Source: Treponema sp. (GTDB lineage Bacteria > Spirochaetota > Spirochaetia > Treponematales > Breznakiellaceae). From it: a DNA stretch of 5,412 nt. Positions 1-4,844 of the stretch are shown one piece after another. A model generated the notes under the pieces. It had not been told where the DNA came from, did not search any database, and was given only the letters and a program-made list of their open reading frames with translations. Location: contig WQWD01000184.1 of the NCBI GenBank assembly GCA_009785545.1, forward strand, positions 1 to 5,412, read 5' to 3'. Numbering within the stretch: the first letter of the stretch is position 1; each line of letters starts with the position of its first letter. The position numbers were made by a program, and so were the translations under genes.

Positions 1-92
1 ATATCGAGAGCTATTATAACCGGGTGCGTATGCATTCGGCACTTGACTATGTTGCGCCTAATGATTATTATTTAAGCAACATGGTTGCTTAA
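1..92 (+). CDS. IS3-family transposase (OrfB / integrase core), C-terminal fragment cut by the window edge
   Basis: The frame beginning at base 3 reads 29 residues to a TAA at 90-92. It contains ESYYNRVRMHSALDYVAP, the hallmark C-terminus of IS3-family OrfB transposases (consensus YNxxRxHSxLxYxxP), which lies downstream of the last catalytic Glu of the DDE integrase fold. The DDE residues and OrfA lie outside the window, so whether the element is intact cannot be judged. The protein would carry out strand transfer during IS transposition. The stop codon lies inside a perfect hairpin (72-92). Family assignment is confident; the subgroup (IS150-like is possible) is only a guess from the terminal sequence. 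Confidence 0.88.
   Translation, partial: IESYYNRVRMHSALDYVAPNDYYLSNMVA
72..92 (+). other. Hairpin spanning the transposase stop codon
   Basis: TTAAGCAAC (72-80) and GTTGCTTAA (84-92) form a perfect 9-bp stem with a 3-base ATG loop, and the TAA stop is the 3' foot of the stem. The run after it (CTTTGTGT) is only partly T-rich, so it is a poor intrinsic terminator. It may slow transcription or shield the IS end, but no function is shown. Confidence 0.4.
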
Positions 93-191
93 CTTTGTGT
101 ACTTGCTGGGGGCAAGCCCACTCCAAGTATGATGTTAATTACTACTTCATTTTTACCTCCTAGTGTGACAACTTTACACTAGGACTCGACA
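93..191 (+). mobile_element. Probable right end of the IS3-family element, with terminal inverted-repeat candidate
   Basis: This is non-coding DNA after the transposase stop. A second stem-loop is possible at 100-129 (TACTTG / CAAGTA with an inner TGGG / CCCA). The last ~40 bases contain GTGTGACAACTTTACACTAGG and end ...GACTCGACA. Read inward from 191 this begins TGTCGAGTCC and carries an AAAGTTGTCACAC core, resembling the TGT...AAGTTG... ends of IS150-type IS3 elements. Within it TCCTAGTGT (158-166) and ACACTAGGA (176-184) form a 9-bp stem with a 9-base loop. The left end is outside the window, so the boundary at 191 is inferred from the CA end and the abrupt change to the TC repeat. Confidence 0.5.
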
Positions 192-229
<38 letters not shown>

Positions 230-251
230 ATAGAAGAAACTTTACCAAAAT

Positions 252-277
252 CCCCCTTCTACACCTTTTTCAGGGGG
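252..277 (+). promoter_or_regulatory. Hairpin covering the ribosome binding site of the small ORF at 283
   Basis: CCCCCT (252-257) can pair with AGGGGG (272-277). AGGGGG is also the only Shine-Dalgarno-like sequence for the ATG at 283, five bases downstream. If transcribed, the hairpin would hide the ribosome binding site. The stem is short (6 bp) with a 14-base loop, so this is suggestive only. Confidence 0.3.
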
Positions 278-282
278 TAGCT

Positions 283-426
283 ATGTCCAAACGGCAACAT
301 AGAGGAACATTTACATATGCACAAGCCGCATACTTGCGGCGTATACAATCAATTTCCTTACGTTCGTCGACTGTAAGGAGACATACAAAAAAATTAAATA
401 ACATTGGGGCTAAAATTGTATTGTAA
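283..426 (+). CDS. Possible 47-residue basic protein, HTH-like C-terminal half (doubtful)
   Basis: An ATG at 283 with AGGGGG five bases upstream opens a 47-codon frame ending in TAA at 424-426. The product is strongly basic (many Arg and Lys). Its second half, SSTVRRHTKKLNNIG, has the spacing of a recognition helix as in small DNA-binding proteins, and the preceding TYAQAA fits a first helix, but I recognise no family. Against a gene: it is short, lies next to an IS end, and holds two good hairpins (325-340 and 353-381) that could mean structured RNA or decayed repeat DNA instead. It stops 66 bases before the CsgG-like gene and its stop overlaps that gene's candidate -35. Treat as a hypothetical ORF. 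Confidence 0.3.
   Translation: MSKRQHRGTFTYAQAAYLRRIQSISLRSSTVRRHTKKLNNIGAKIVL
325..381 (+). other. Pair of adjacent stem-loops
   Basis: GCCGCA (325-330) and TGCGGC (335-340) form a 6-bp GC-rich stem with a 4-base TACT loop. Immediately downstream TTTCCTTAC (353-361) pairs with GTAAGGAGA (373-381), nine pairs with one G-U, around an 11-base loop. They lie within the doubtful small ORF. They could be part of a structured leader or small RNA, or chance. Confidence 0.3.
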
Positions 427-455
427 TCTATCGTGTAATTTATATGATTACGATA
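421..455 (+). promoter_or_regulatory. Candidate promoter of the CsgG-like gene pair, with overlapping inverted repeat
   Basis: TTGTAA (421-426) and TATGAT (443-448) are separated by 16 bases, a plausible sigma-70 -35/-10 pair giving a leader of about 38 bases before the ATG at 493. An imperfect inverted repeat, TATC-gt-GTAAT (429-439) against ATTAC-GATA (447-455), overlaps the -10 and could be an operator. The surrounding AT-rich DNA also offers a weaker -10 (TAAAAT, 462-467), so the exact start is uncertain. Confidence 0.35.
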
Positions 456-492
456 CTCTTATAAAATATATGGCTGTTTTGGAGGTTGCATT

Positions 493-1386
493 ATGAAAAA
501 GGTTTTATTCGGTTTAGTTATGGTATTTGTTTGTTCTGGGCTTTTTGCCCAACAACGACCTGTAGTGGCGGTTACGCCGTTTGATGCTATTTCTGGCATT
601 AGTGAAACGGACGCAAATATGATAACTCGTGTTTTTAACATTAGGCTGGGTAATACCCAAACGGTTACTTTGGTAGATCGTGGCAATGTTGACCGCATTT
701 TAAGAGAGCACCGTTTTCAGGCAGGTGATTGGTCAAACCAGCAGAGAACTGTAGAACTAGGGCGTGCGTTAAATGCTGATTGGATAGTGCGTGGTGAAAT
801 AGAAAGTTTTGGTAGCAATATTCTTGTAACAGTACAGTTTTTTGATATACAGACTTTTCAATTTATGGGTGGCTCTGATATTTTGCTTGCAAATGCAGAA
901 CAGGCTATGGAAAGAATGGATCCGCTGGTAAATAGGCTGACAGAAACAATAGCGGCAAATGCTCTTAGAGCACCTGTTGCAAGAGCACCAGCAACTCCAT
1001 CTCAAACTGATGCTGCTACTTTTTATGGAACTTGGTTAGTCAGAAATACTTCTCCAGGAGCAGTTACATTAACTATTGAAGCAAATAGAGTGATATTAAG
1101 GTCTCAAAGTAATTTTGGCAACTTTTACGCTGCTATCTCAAATCCAACATGGACTGCTGTAAACAATAATGATGTTAATACTCTTACAGACTACCCTAGA
1201 GGTTTTATGCTTTTTGGAGCAATAACAGGTAATGGTCTCGATCATGATCAGCTTAGACCAATATTTGTTTTTATGCATAGAAACGATCCTAATAGATTGT
1301 TTTTATATGGTTCGTCGACTGGTAATAGTGAAATACAACACTCTACTCCATGGGCAGGAGATAGACCACTTGGTAGAGTGCAATAA
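493..1386 (+). CDS. Exported protein: N-terminal CsgG/LpoB-like domain, C-terminal GTW (lipocalin-like) domain
   Basis: A strong GGAGG (481-485) seven bases upstream fixes the start. Residues 1-19 form a signal peptide (KK, hydrophobic core, SGLFA) with probable cleavage before QQRP. The Cys at 14 lies inside the core in a poor lipobox, so a lipoprotein is less likely. Residues 22-155 match the CsgG/LpoB-like fold: VVAVTPF first strand, then VTLVDRGNVDRILREHRFQ, ELGRALNADWIVRGEI and VTVQFFDIQT, the pattern by which such domains are recognised. An Ala/Pro-rich linker (156-172) leads to a C-terminal domain (176-297) starting FYGTW and ending LFLYGSS, typical of small lipocalin-like beta-barrels. 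Such proteins act in the periplasm or at the outer membrane, as secretion or penicillin-binding-protein accessory factors in characterised relatives; the role here is unknown. The next gene follows after 5 bases and carries the same domains in reverse order. Arg codons change sharply after residue 100. Confidence 0.85.
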   Translation: MKKVLFGLVMVFVCSGLFAQQRPVVAVTPFDAISGISETDANMITRVFNIRLGNTQTVTLVDRGNVDRILREHRFQAGDWSNQQRTVELGRALNADWIVRGEIESFGSNILVTVQFFDIQTFQFMGGSDILLANAEQAMERMDPLVNRLTETIAANALRAPVARAPATPSQTDAATFYGTWLVRNTSPGAVTLTIEANRVILRSQSNFGNFYAAISNPTWTAVNNNDVNTLTDYPRGFMLFGAITGNGLDHDQLRPIFVFMHRNDPNRLFLYGSSTGNSEIQHSTPWAGDRPLGRVQ

Positions 1387-1391
1387 TATTT

Positions 1392-2177
1392 ATGAAAAAT
1401 TACCTGTTTTTATTTATCACAGCCTTTTTCTCTTTCACTTCTCTCCACGCCAATCCAAACCTAATTGGAATTTGGACAGCAACAGTTGAGCATAATCGCT
1501 CTTTTGACACATATAGAATCAGCCTTTTAGATGACGGGCGTTCTGTTGTAAGAGTAAACAATGATAACAACACACAAGAAACAACAGGTAACTGGTCTTA
1601 TGATGGTACTTTTCTCAGGCTAAACGCCACGTTCAGGAATGCAAGCCTCAGCCATCTGCCGAACATTGCATGGACAAGTATTGTTAATTTCACTGGTAAT
1701 GATTCTTTCAGCATTTTAGCCCGAAATGCAACTAATGGAACACAGACTCGTATTACCTTTTTTAGAAGTGATGACAGCTTTGAAACAGCAACTTTTAACA
1801 ACAGGGCGATTCCTTCAATATTTAATATTTTCGCTCAAAATATTCCACGAGATTCTCGTTTGGCTATTGTCGGCATTACAGCAACTGATTCCAATGAAGC
1901 AAGTTTTTATGTTAATGAATTAACCCTTCATTTTGTAAACACTAGGAATTTTACTGTTGTTGAACGAAGCAATATTGAAGCTGTTTTTAGCGAGCATAAT
2001 TTTCAAATGTCAGGAATGGTTGCTGATGAGGAAATGCTGTCTATTGGGCGGTTTATTGGGGCGAATGTTGTAGTAAGTGGCGAAATTACTGGAACTGGAT
2101 CACAAAAAAGACTGGTTCTTAGGGCTATTGATGTTTTGACATCGGAAATTCTGTCTATGGCATCAGTTTTATTGTAA
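1392..2177 (+). CDS. Exported protein: N-terminal GTW (lipocalin-like) domain, C-terminal CsgG/LpoB-like domain
   Basis: The ATG lies 5 bases after the preceding stop. There is no clear Shine-Dalgarno sequence (AATAATATTT upstream), so translation is probably coupled to the upstream gene. Residues 1-20 are a signal peptide ending TSLHA, before NPNL. Residues 24-125 form a lipocalin-like domain opening LIGIWTATV, with an internal GNWSYDG strand. Residues about 150-261 form a CsgG/LpoB-like domain: RLAIVGITA, FTVVERSNIEAVFSEHNFQ, SIGRFIGANVVVSGEI, LVLRAIDVLTSEIL. These align block for block with residues 57-132 of the upstream protein (VTLVDRGNVDRILREHRFQ and so on). The pair is therefore paralogous with swapped domain order. 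The protein is probably periplasmic or surface associated and may form a complex with its neighbour; no enzymatic residues are recognisable. Confidence 0.82.
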   Translation: MKNYLFLFITAFFSFTSLHANPNLIGIWTATVEHNRSFDTYRISLLDDGRSVVRVNNDNNTQETTGNWSYDGTFLRLNATFRNASLSHLPNIAWTSIVNFTGNDSFSILARNATNGTQTRITFFRSDDSFETATFNNRAIPSIFNIFAQNIPRDSRLAIVGITATDSNEASFYVNELTLHFVNTRNFTVVERSNIEAVFSEHNFQMSGMVADEEMLSIGRFIGANVVVSGEITGTGSQKRLVLRAIDVLTSEILSMASVLL

Positions 2178-2207
2178 AATTTTTCATTTTGGCAATTATA
2201 CCTTCTG

Positions 2208-2237
2208 TTGACATTGTTCTAACAATGTATTGCAATA
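2208..2237 (+). promoter_or_regulatory. Toxin-antitoxin promoter with palindromic operator candidate
   Basis: A perfect consensus -35, TTGACA (2208-2213), is followed after 17 bases by TGCAAT (2231-2236), a 4/6 -10. Lying between them is a perfect inverted repeat, ACATTGTT-CT-AACAATGT (2211-2228), and the -10 itself sits in a 10-bp palindrome, TATTGCAATA (2228-2237). Palindromes over the promoter are the normal target for autoregulation by YefM/Phd- or RelB-type antitoxins. Transcription would begin near 2243, so the leader is only about 20 bases and the promoter excludes the upstream in-frame ATG at 2189. Confidence 0.7.
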
Positions 2238-2263
2238 AATATAACAACAAAGAAGGGGGTGAT

Positions 2264-2377
2264 ATGCCAATTTACAGCGAAAGCAATATGCAGGCATTGC
2301 AAAGGTCAATGAAACAAGCCGAAAATGGTGAAATCGTTGTTAAAACTATGGCAGAATTGGAAGCGATGGAAGAATGA
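2264..2377 (+). CDS. Short antitoxin-like protein (37 residues), partner of a YoeB/Txe-type toxin
   Basis: I place the start at 2264, not at the in-frame ATG at 2189. An excellent AAGGGGGTGAT (2254-2263) precedes 2264, whereas 2189 has no ribosome binding site and lies upstream of the promoter. The product starts MPIYSESNMQAL and ends VVKTMAELEAMEE. The stretch NMQALQRSMKQAENGEIVVK resembles the acidic C-terminal toxin-binding helix of YefM/Phd- or RelB-type antitoxins, usually about 80-90 residues long. The usual N-terminal DNA-binding/dimerisation domain is absent, and the 87 bases after the previous gene leave no room for it. The stop overlaps the toxin start (ATGA, 2374-2377), typical of type II toxin-antitoxin pairs. 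It would bind the toxin and block its ribonuclease site. It may be a natural minimal antitoxin or a truncated one. Identity rests mainly on the toxin next door. Confidence 0.65.
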   Translation: MPIYSESNMQALQRSMKQAENGEIVVKTMAELEAMEE

Positions 2378-2475
2378 AAGAGCTAAATTTTACCAATGAT
2401 GCTTGGAGCCAATATTTACATTGGCAAATGCAAGACAAAAAGACATTAAAACGCATAAATTTGCTTAAGTTCTAA
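2374..2475 (+). pseudogene. YoeB/Txe-type mRNA interferase toxin, truncated after about 32 residues
   Basis: The frame starts in a 4-base overlap with the antitoxin and reads MKELNFTNDAWSQYLHWQMQ, then DKKTLKRINLLK, then F and stop. This matches the N-terminus of YoeB/Txe toxins (E. coli YoeB: MKLIWSEESWDDYLYWQ, then TDKRIVKKINELIK). Intact members are about 84-90 residues long. The missing part includes the catalytic Glu in the middle and the C-terminal Arg, His and Tyr of the ribosome-dependent RNase. None of the three forward frames downstream of 2470 continues the toxin (no GKPEPLK- or FWSRRI-like sequence), so this is a deletion or replacement, not a simple frameshift. The remnant should be inactive as a nuclease, though it may still bind the antitoxin. 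The similarity breaks near 2469. Confidence 0.8.
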
Positions 2476-2599
2476 ATACTCTGTTGTAAAAAATAGAGTT
2501 TACCCCGCTTAACATGGTGCAAACCTAAACATAATTGCAATCATGCCTCCACAACAAACACCCACACACACATAATTGAGACAAAACAACCCCACACAG
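2476..2599. other. Non-coding spacer after the toxin remnant
   Basis: No ORF, RNA gene or terminator is convincing here. The segment 2545-2598 is skewed to A and C on the plus strand (several CACA and ACAAC runs). A weak inverted repeat, ACTCT (2478-2482) with AGAGT (2495-2499), is present. It presumably contains the junction left when the end of the toxin gene was lost. Confidence 0.5.
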
Positions 2600-2893
2600 G
2601 TACGCAATGGGGCGGTATATAATACGGGCAGGCGGACTGCGAAAAGCACTGTCGGCGAAATACGGCTGTGTAGTCAAGTGTTCTGTCTTATTCAAATGCC
2701 ACAATGTCACGTTAAGTTAATTCTTTATTACATAAAGAATTAACGCACTTTGTCATTCCGCTAACCGAATAAGACAGAACACTAGCTTGCCACGCCAGAG
2801 CGTGCGTAGATGAAAGTCACAGCCGTTCCCGAGCCGACAGGGATTTTCGCAGTCCGCCTGCCATAATTGTAATACCCCCACCCCATTGCGTAC
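2600..2893. repeat. Long interrupted inverted repeat (two diverged copies of a block-structured element, tail to tail)
   Basis: The left arm, read on plus, and the right arm, read on minus, share blocks in the same order. They are GTACGCAATGGGG (2600-2612 / 2881-2893), GGCAGGCGGACTGCGAAAA (2627-2645 / 2844-2862), CTGTCGGC (2649-2656 / 2833-2840), CGGCTGTG (2663-2670 / 2818-2825), AGTGTTCTGTCTTATTC (2677-2693 / 2767-2783) and the centre GTTAATTCTTTAT (2716-2728 / 2732-2744). Between blocks the sequence differs, and the right arm carries 29 extra bases including a small hairpin (CACGC 2791-2795 / GCGTG 2800-2804). No transposase gene is present. It could be a MITE-like element or two copies of a dispersed intergenic repeat, and as RNA it would fold into one long hairpin. 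Its end lies 4 bases from the cyclase stop codon. No target duplication is evident. Confidence 0.85.
2716..2744. other. Central 13-bp perfect hairpin of the inverted repeat
   Basis: GTTAATTCTTTAT (2716-2728) and ATAAAGAATTAAC (2732-2744) pair perfectly around a 3-base TAC loop. It lies between two convergent genes, so a transcription-stopping role in both directions is conceivable, but the stem is AT-rich and no T-tract follows on either strand, which argues against a standard intrinsic terminator. Confidence 0.5.
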
Positions 2894-2897
2894 GAGA

Positions 2898-4571
2898 CTA
2901 TTTGTTTTTCATCACTTCAACACCGTTCCAGTCATTTGGCGGGGGAGAGGACACATATTCCAGACACCTGTTATACAAGTTATCCGCATTGAAATCGCCG
3001 GGCAGGAAACCGAGCGCCTCTTTGAATTTTTCCGCCGCTTCCGAGAATGCTCTTGAGTAATAAAGTTTCATGCCCTGATTATGAACAGGCCACGCTTTTT
3101 CCTCAGCAGGGGACAAGGTTTTTTTAACAGTGAAAATTTTAACGCCTTTCGTTTTACCTTTTACGGCAACTGTGTCGAGCAGGCGGATACGAAGCCCTGA
3201 GTTTGGGGAAGTTTTGCGTAACTCCTCAAAAAGACTTTCGGAGATCAAAATATCGGCTTGGTATGTTTTGGTCAAACCTTCCATTCGGGAAGCCAAGTTT
3301 ACGGCGTCTCCGATAACAGTGTAGTCCATTTTACGCTCGCTGCCGATATTGCCTACGGTCACTTCGCCGTAGTTAAGGCCTATGCCGATTTGAAATTCGC
3401 ACTTGCCAAGCCGTCGCTGGTTTTCGTTAAATTGTTTGACAGACTCAATCATCTCAAGCCCTGAAAGCACTGACTGCAATGCGTCATTTTCCTGTTTTTC
3501 AGGAGCTCCCCAAAATGCCATGATCGCATCGCCGATGTATTTGTCTACAATGCCGTTTCTGCTGTAAATAACGTCGACTTGACCTGTAAAATAACGATTA
3601 AGAGAGTGTACTAAATCATCAGGAGCGAGACCTTCGGAAATGGTGGTGAATGAGCGAATGTCTGAAAAAAGAATCGACAGTTTGCGGTTGTCGCCGACAA
3701 GCATTTTTTCGGGGGAAGCGAAAAACTTTTCGATTACATTATTGGGAACATATTTTTGGAAAATGTGGCGGATACGTTCTTCTTTTTTTCCTGCAAGAAC
3801 AGCGTCAAATGCATATCGTTTAATTTGTCCGTAAGCTCTGTCAAGCTCTTCTGTCATTTTATTGAAGGTTTGAGCGACAACGCCTGTTTCATCACGATAT
3901 TCTACATCGACCCTTGAGGACAGGTCAGCTGTTTCGATTACTCCGTTCATTGCCTGAACAATACGCCCCAGCGGTTTTGTCAATCCGCTTGTGATCAAAA
4001 TAAGAAGCAAGATGGCAGCAATAGAAGATATTCCAAGTGTGATAAAAGTTTGCGTACGGATTATGTTTGCGTCTATGTAAAAAACCTGTTCTTTTTCGGT
4101 GATTAGGATGTGCCAGCCAAACGGCTCAAAATAGAAAGATTGAAAAATGCGGCTTTCTCCTCCAATGACGGCGGTTTGGAGTCCTTGAATTTCGCCTGCA
4201 AGAATTTCAAGCAGAGCTTCGATTTCGTCAGGATAAAAAAGCGGATCGGAAGTTGACATTTCTAAGCTGCCGAAACTGTCTATGGCAAAAATGATTTCTG
4301 AATCACTTAAAAGGATACTTCGGGCGTATTGCTCAACAGATCTTTTGGCTGCCTCTACCATTACAGGCCTTTCCACAAAATCGTTTTCCGATAGAATCAG
4401 CCACTGGAGATTGGCAAATTTTTCCATTTCTTCCAGCTTAAAGCCCAATAATTGACGTGCAAGGCGTGTAACTCCGTTTACAGCGTTAAAATATGAGGCA
4501 GTTTGCGCCAAGATCAAAGGGACCATAACCAGCGGCAGAACAACAAGGAACATCTTTAATCGTATCTTCAT
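2898..4571 (-). CDS. Membrane class III adenylate cyclase (sensor domain, HAMP, cyclase domain, TPR-like tail)
   Basis: The 557-residue protein makes cAMP from ATP at the inner membrane. Order: TM1 (about 6-24), extracytoplasmic Cache-like sensor (about 25-172, with FEPFGWHILITEK near its end), TM2 (about 174-196), HAMP (about 197-245, conserved P200 and DETG at 227-230), linker FQKYVPNNVIEKFF, catalytic domain (about 290-485), and a C-terminal TPR-like helix pair (about 499-540) ending in PPPNDWNGV. Metal-binding Asp are D304 (FSDIRSFT) and D348 (KYIGDAIMAFWG). K344 and T418 (DYTVIGD) occupy the purine-recognition positions, a Lys/Thr pair typical of class IIIb adenylate cyclases. N425 and R429 (NLASR) are the transition-state residues. 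All are present, so it should be active. The start is set at MKIRLKM, just before TM1. An in-frame extension to 4802 would overlap the divergent gene and lacks membrane logic. No Shine-Dalgarno sequence precedes the ATG; the promoter suggests a leaderless mRNA. Confidence 0.93.
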   Translation of the reverse strand: MKIRLKMFLVVLPLVMVPLILAQTASYFNAVNGVTRLARQLLGFKLEEMEKFANLQWLILSENDFVERPVMVEAAKRSVEQYARSILLSDSEIIFAIDSFGSLEMSTSDPLFYPDEIEALLEILAGEIQGLQTAVIGGESRIFQSFYFEPFGWHILITEKEQVFYIDANIIRTQTFITLGISSIAAILLLILITSGLTKPLGRIVQAMNGVIETADLSSRVDVEYRDETGVVAQTFNKMTEELDRAYGQIKRYAFDAVLAGKKEERIRHIFQKYVPNNVIEKFFASPEKMLVGDNRKLSILFSDIRSFTTISEGLAPDDLVHSLNRYFTGQVDVIYSRNGIVDKYIGDAIMAFWGAPEKQENDALQSVLSGLEMIESVKQFNENQRRLGKCEFQIGIGLNYGEVTVGNIGSERKMDYTVIGDAVNLASRMEGLTKTYQADILISESLFEELRKTSPNSGLRIRLLDTVAVKGKTKGVKIFTVKKTLSPAEEKAWPVHNQGMKLYYSRAFSEAAEKFKEALGFLPGDFNADNLYNRCLEYVSSPPPNDWNGVEVMKNK

Positions 4572-4577
4572 TTTTTG

Positions 4578-4606
4578 AGTATAAATTAAAAGATAAAAAG
4601 TCTCAA
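4578..4606 (-). promoter_or_regulatory. Cyclase promoter implying a leaderless transcript
   Basis: On the minus strand TTGAGA (4606-4601) and TATACT (4583-4578) are separated by exactly 17 bases, a good sigma-70-type promoter. Only six bases (CAAAAA) separate the -10 from the ATG at 4571, so transcription should start at or within a base or two of the start codon. This fits the lack of any Shine-Dalgarno sequence before the cyclase. The alternative is a more distant promoter that I have not recognised. Confidence 0.55.
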
Positions 4607-4637
4607 GCGGGAAATTGACTAATCCGATACTAATAAC

Positions 4638-4844
4638 ATGAAACGTTATAGTATTAAATGCTTGCCCGGAAACACAGAATTTATTGATATTCTGAACGAA
4701 GACGACAGTGACTTTCATGTCCGTTTCACCCGTGATACCAATGGAAGTGTAAAAACAACGGAAGAAACCATCACAAGACACCTTTTCAATATTTGTGTTC
4801 AAACAGGTTATATCAGCCCGGTTGCAGAATATTCTGTCGCATGA
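4638..4844 (+). CDS. 68-residue protein of unknown function, coupled to a methyltransferase
   Basis: ATG at 4638 to TGA at 4842-4844, diverging from the cyclase with 66 bases between the two starts. The protein begins MKRYSIKCLPGNTEFIDIL and ends PVAEYSVA. It is soluble, with no signal peptide or membrane segment. The pattern suggests two or three beta strands (YSIKCLP, DFHVRFTRD) followed by a helix (TEETITRHLFNICVQTGYI). I do not recognise a family. Its stop overlaps the methyltransferase start by ATGA, so the two are probably translated together and functionally linked. No Shine-Dalgarno sequence precedes the ATG. GATACT (4626-4631) lies six bases upstream, the same geometry as the cyclase promoter, but its -35 is weak. 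The coupling to a clear gene is the main reason to call it real. Confidence 0.7.
   Translation: MKRYSIKCLPGNTEFIDILNEDDSDFHVRFTRDTNGSVKTTEETITRHLFNICVQTGYISPVAEYSVA

Noticed and set aside
159..183. Intrinsic terminator at the CCTAGTGT / ACACTAGG stem
   Set aside because: No T-tract follows on either strand. It fits better as part of the IS terminal inverted repeat.
459..1005. Minus-strand ORFs (459-698 and 769-1005) opposite the first CsgG-like gene
   Set aside because: They are antisense shadows of a well-supported gene, with no domain or start signal.
361..1321. Shared 12-mer GTTCGTCGACTG in the small ORF and in the first CsgG-like gene
   Set aside because: It is a single short match with no flanking similarity, most likely chance.
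1232..1489. Plus-strand ORF bridging the two CsgG-like genes
   Set aside because: It is an out-of-frame reading across the junction of two genes that each have a signal peptide or recognisable domains.
2189..2263. N-terminal extension of the antitoxin from the in-frame ATG at 2189 (62 residues in total)
   Set aside because: That ATG has no ribosome binding site and lies upstream of the consensus promoter at 2208-2236. The extension shows no antitoxin-like sequence, while 2264 has an excellent ribosome binding site.
2545..2598. AC-rich stretch read as a CRISPR array or tandem repeat
   Set aside because: There is no regular unit or spacer pattern, only biased composition with scattered CACA runs.
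2525..2710. Minus-strand ORF of 61 residues in the left arm of the inverted repeat
   Set aside because: It lies in repeat and spacer DNA, has no ribosome binding site that I can see, and its composition (many Cys, Arg, His) is typical of chance reading of repeat sequence.
4572..4802. Seventy-seven-residue N-terminal extension of the cyclase
   Set aside because: It would run antisense through most of the divergent 68-residue gene, past the promoter, and add a segment unlike any cyclase N-terminus. MKIRLKM directly before TM1 is the natural start.
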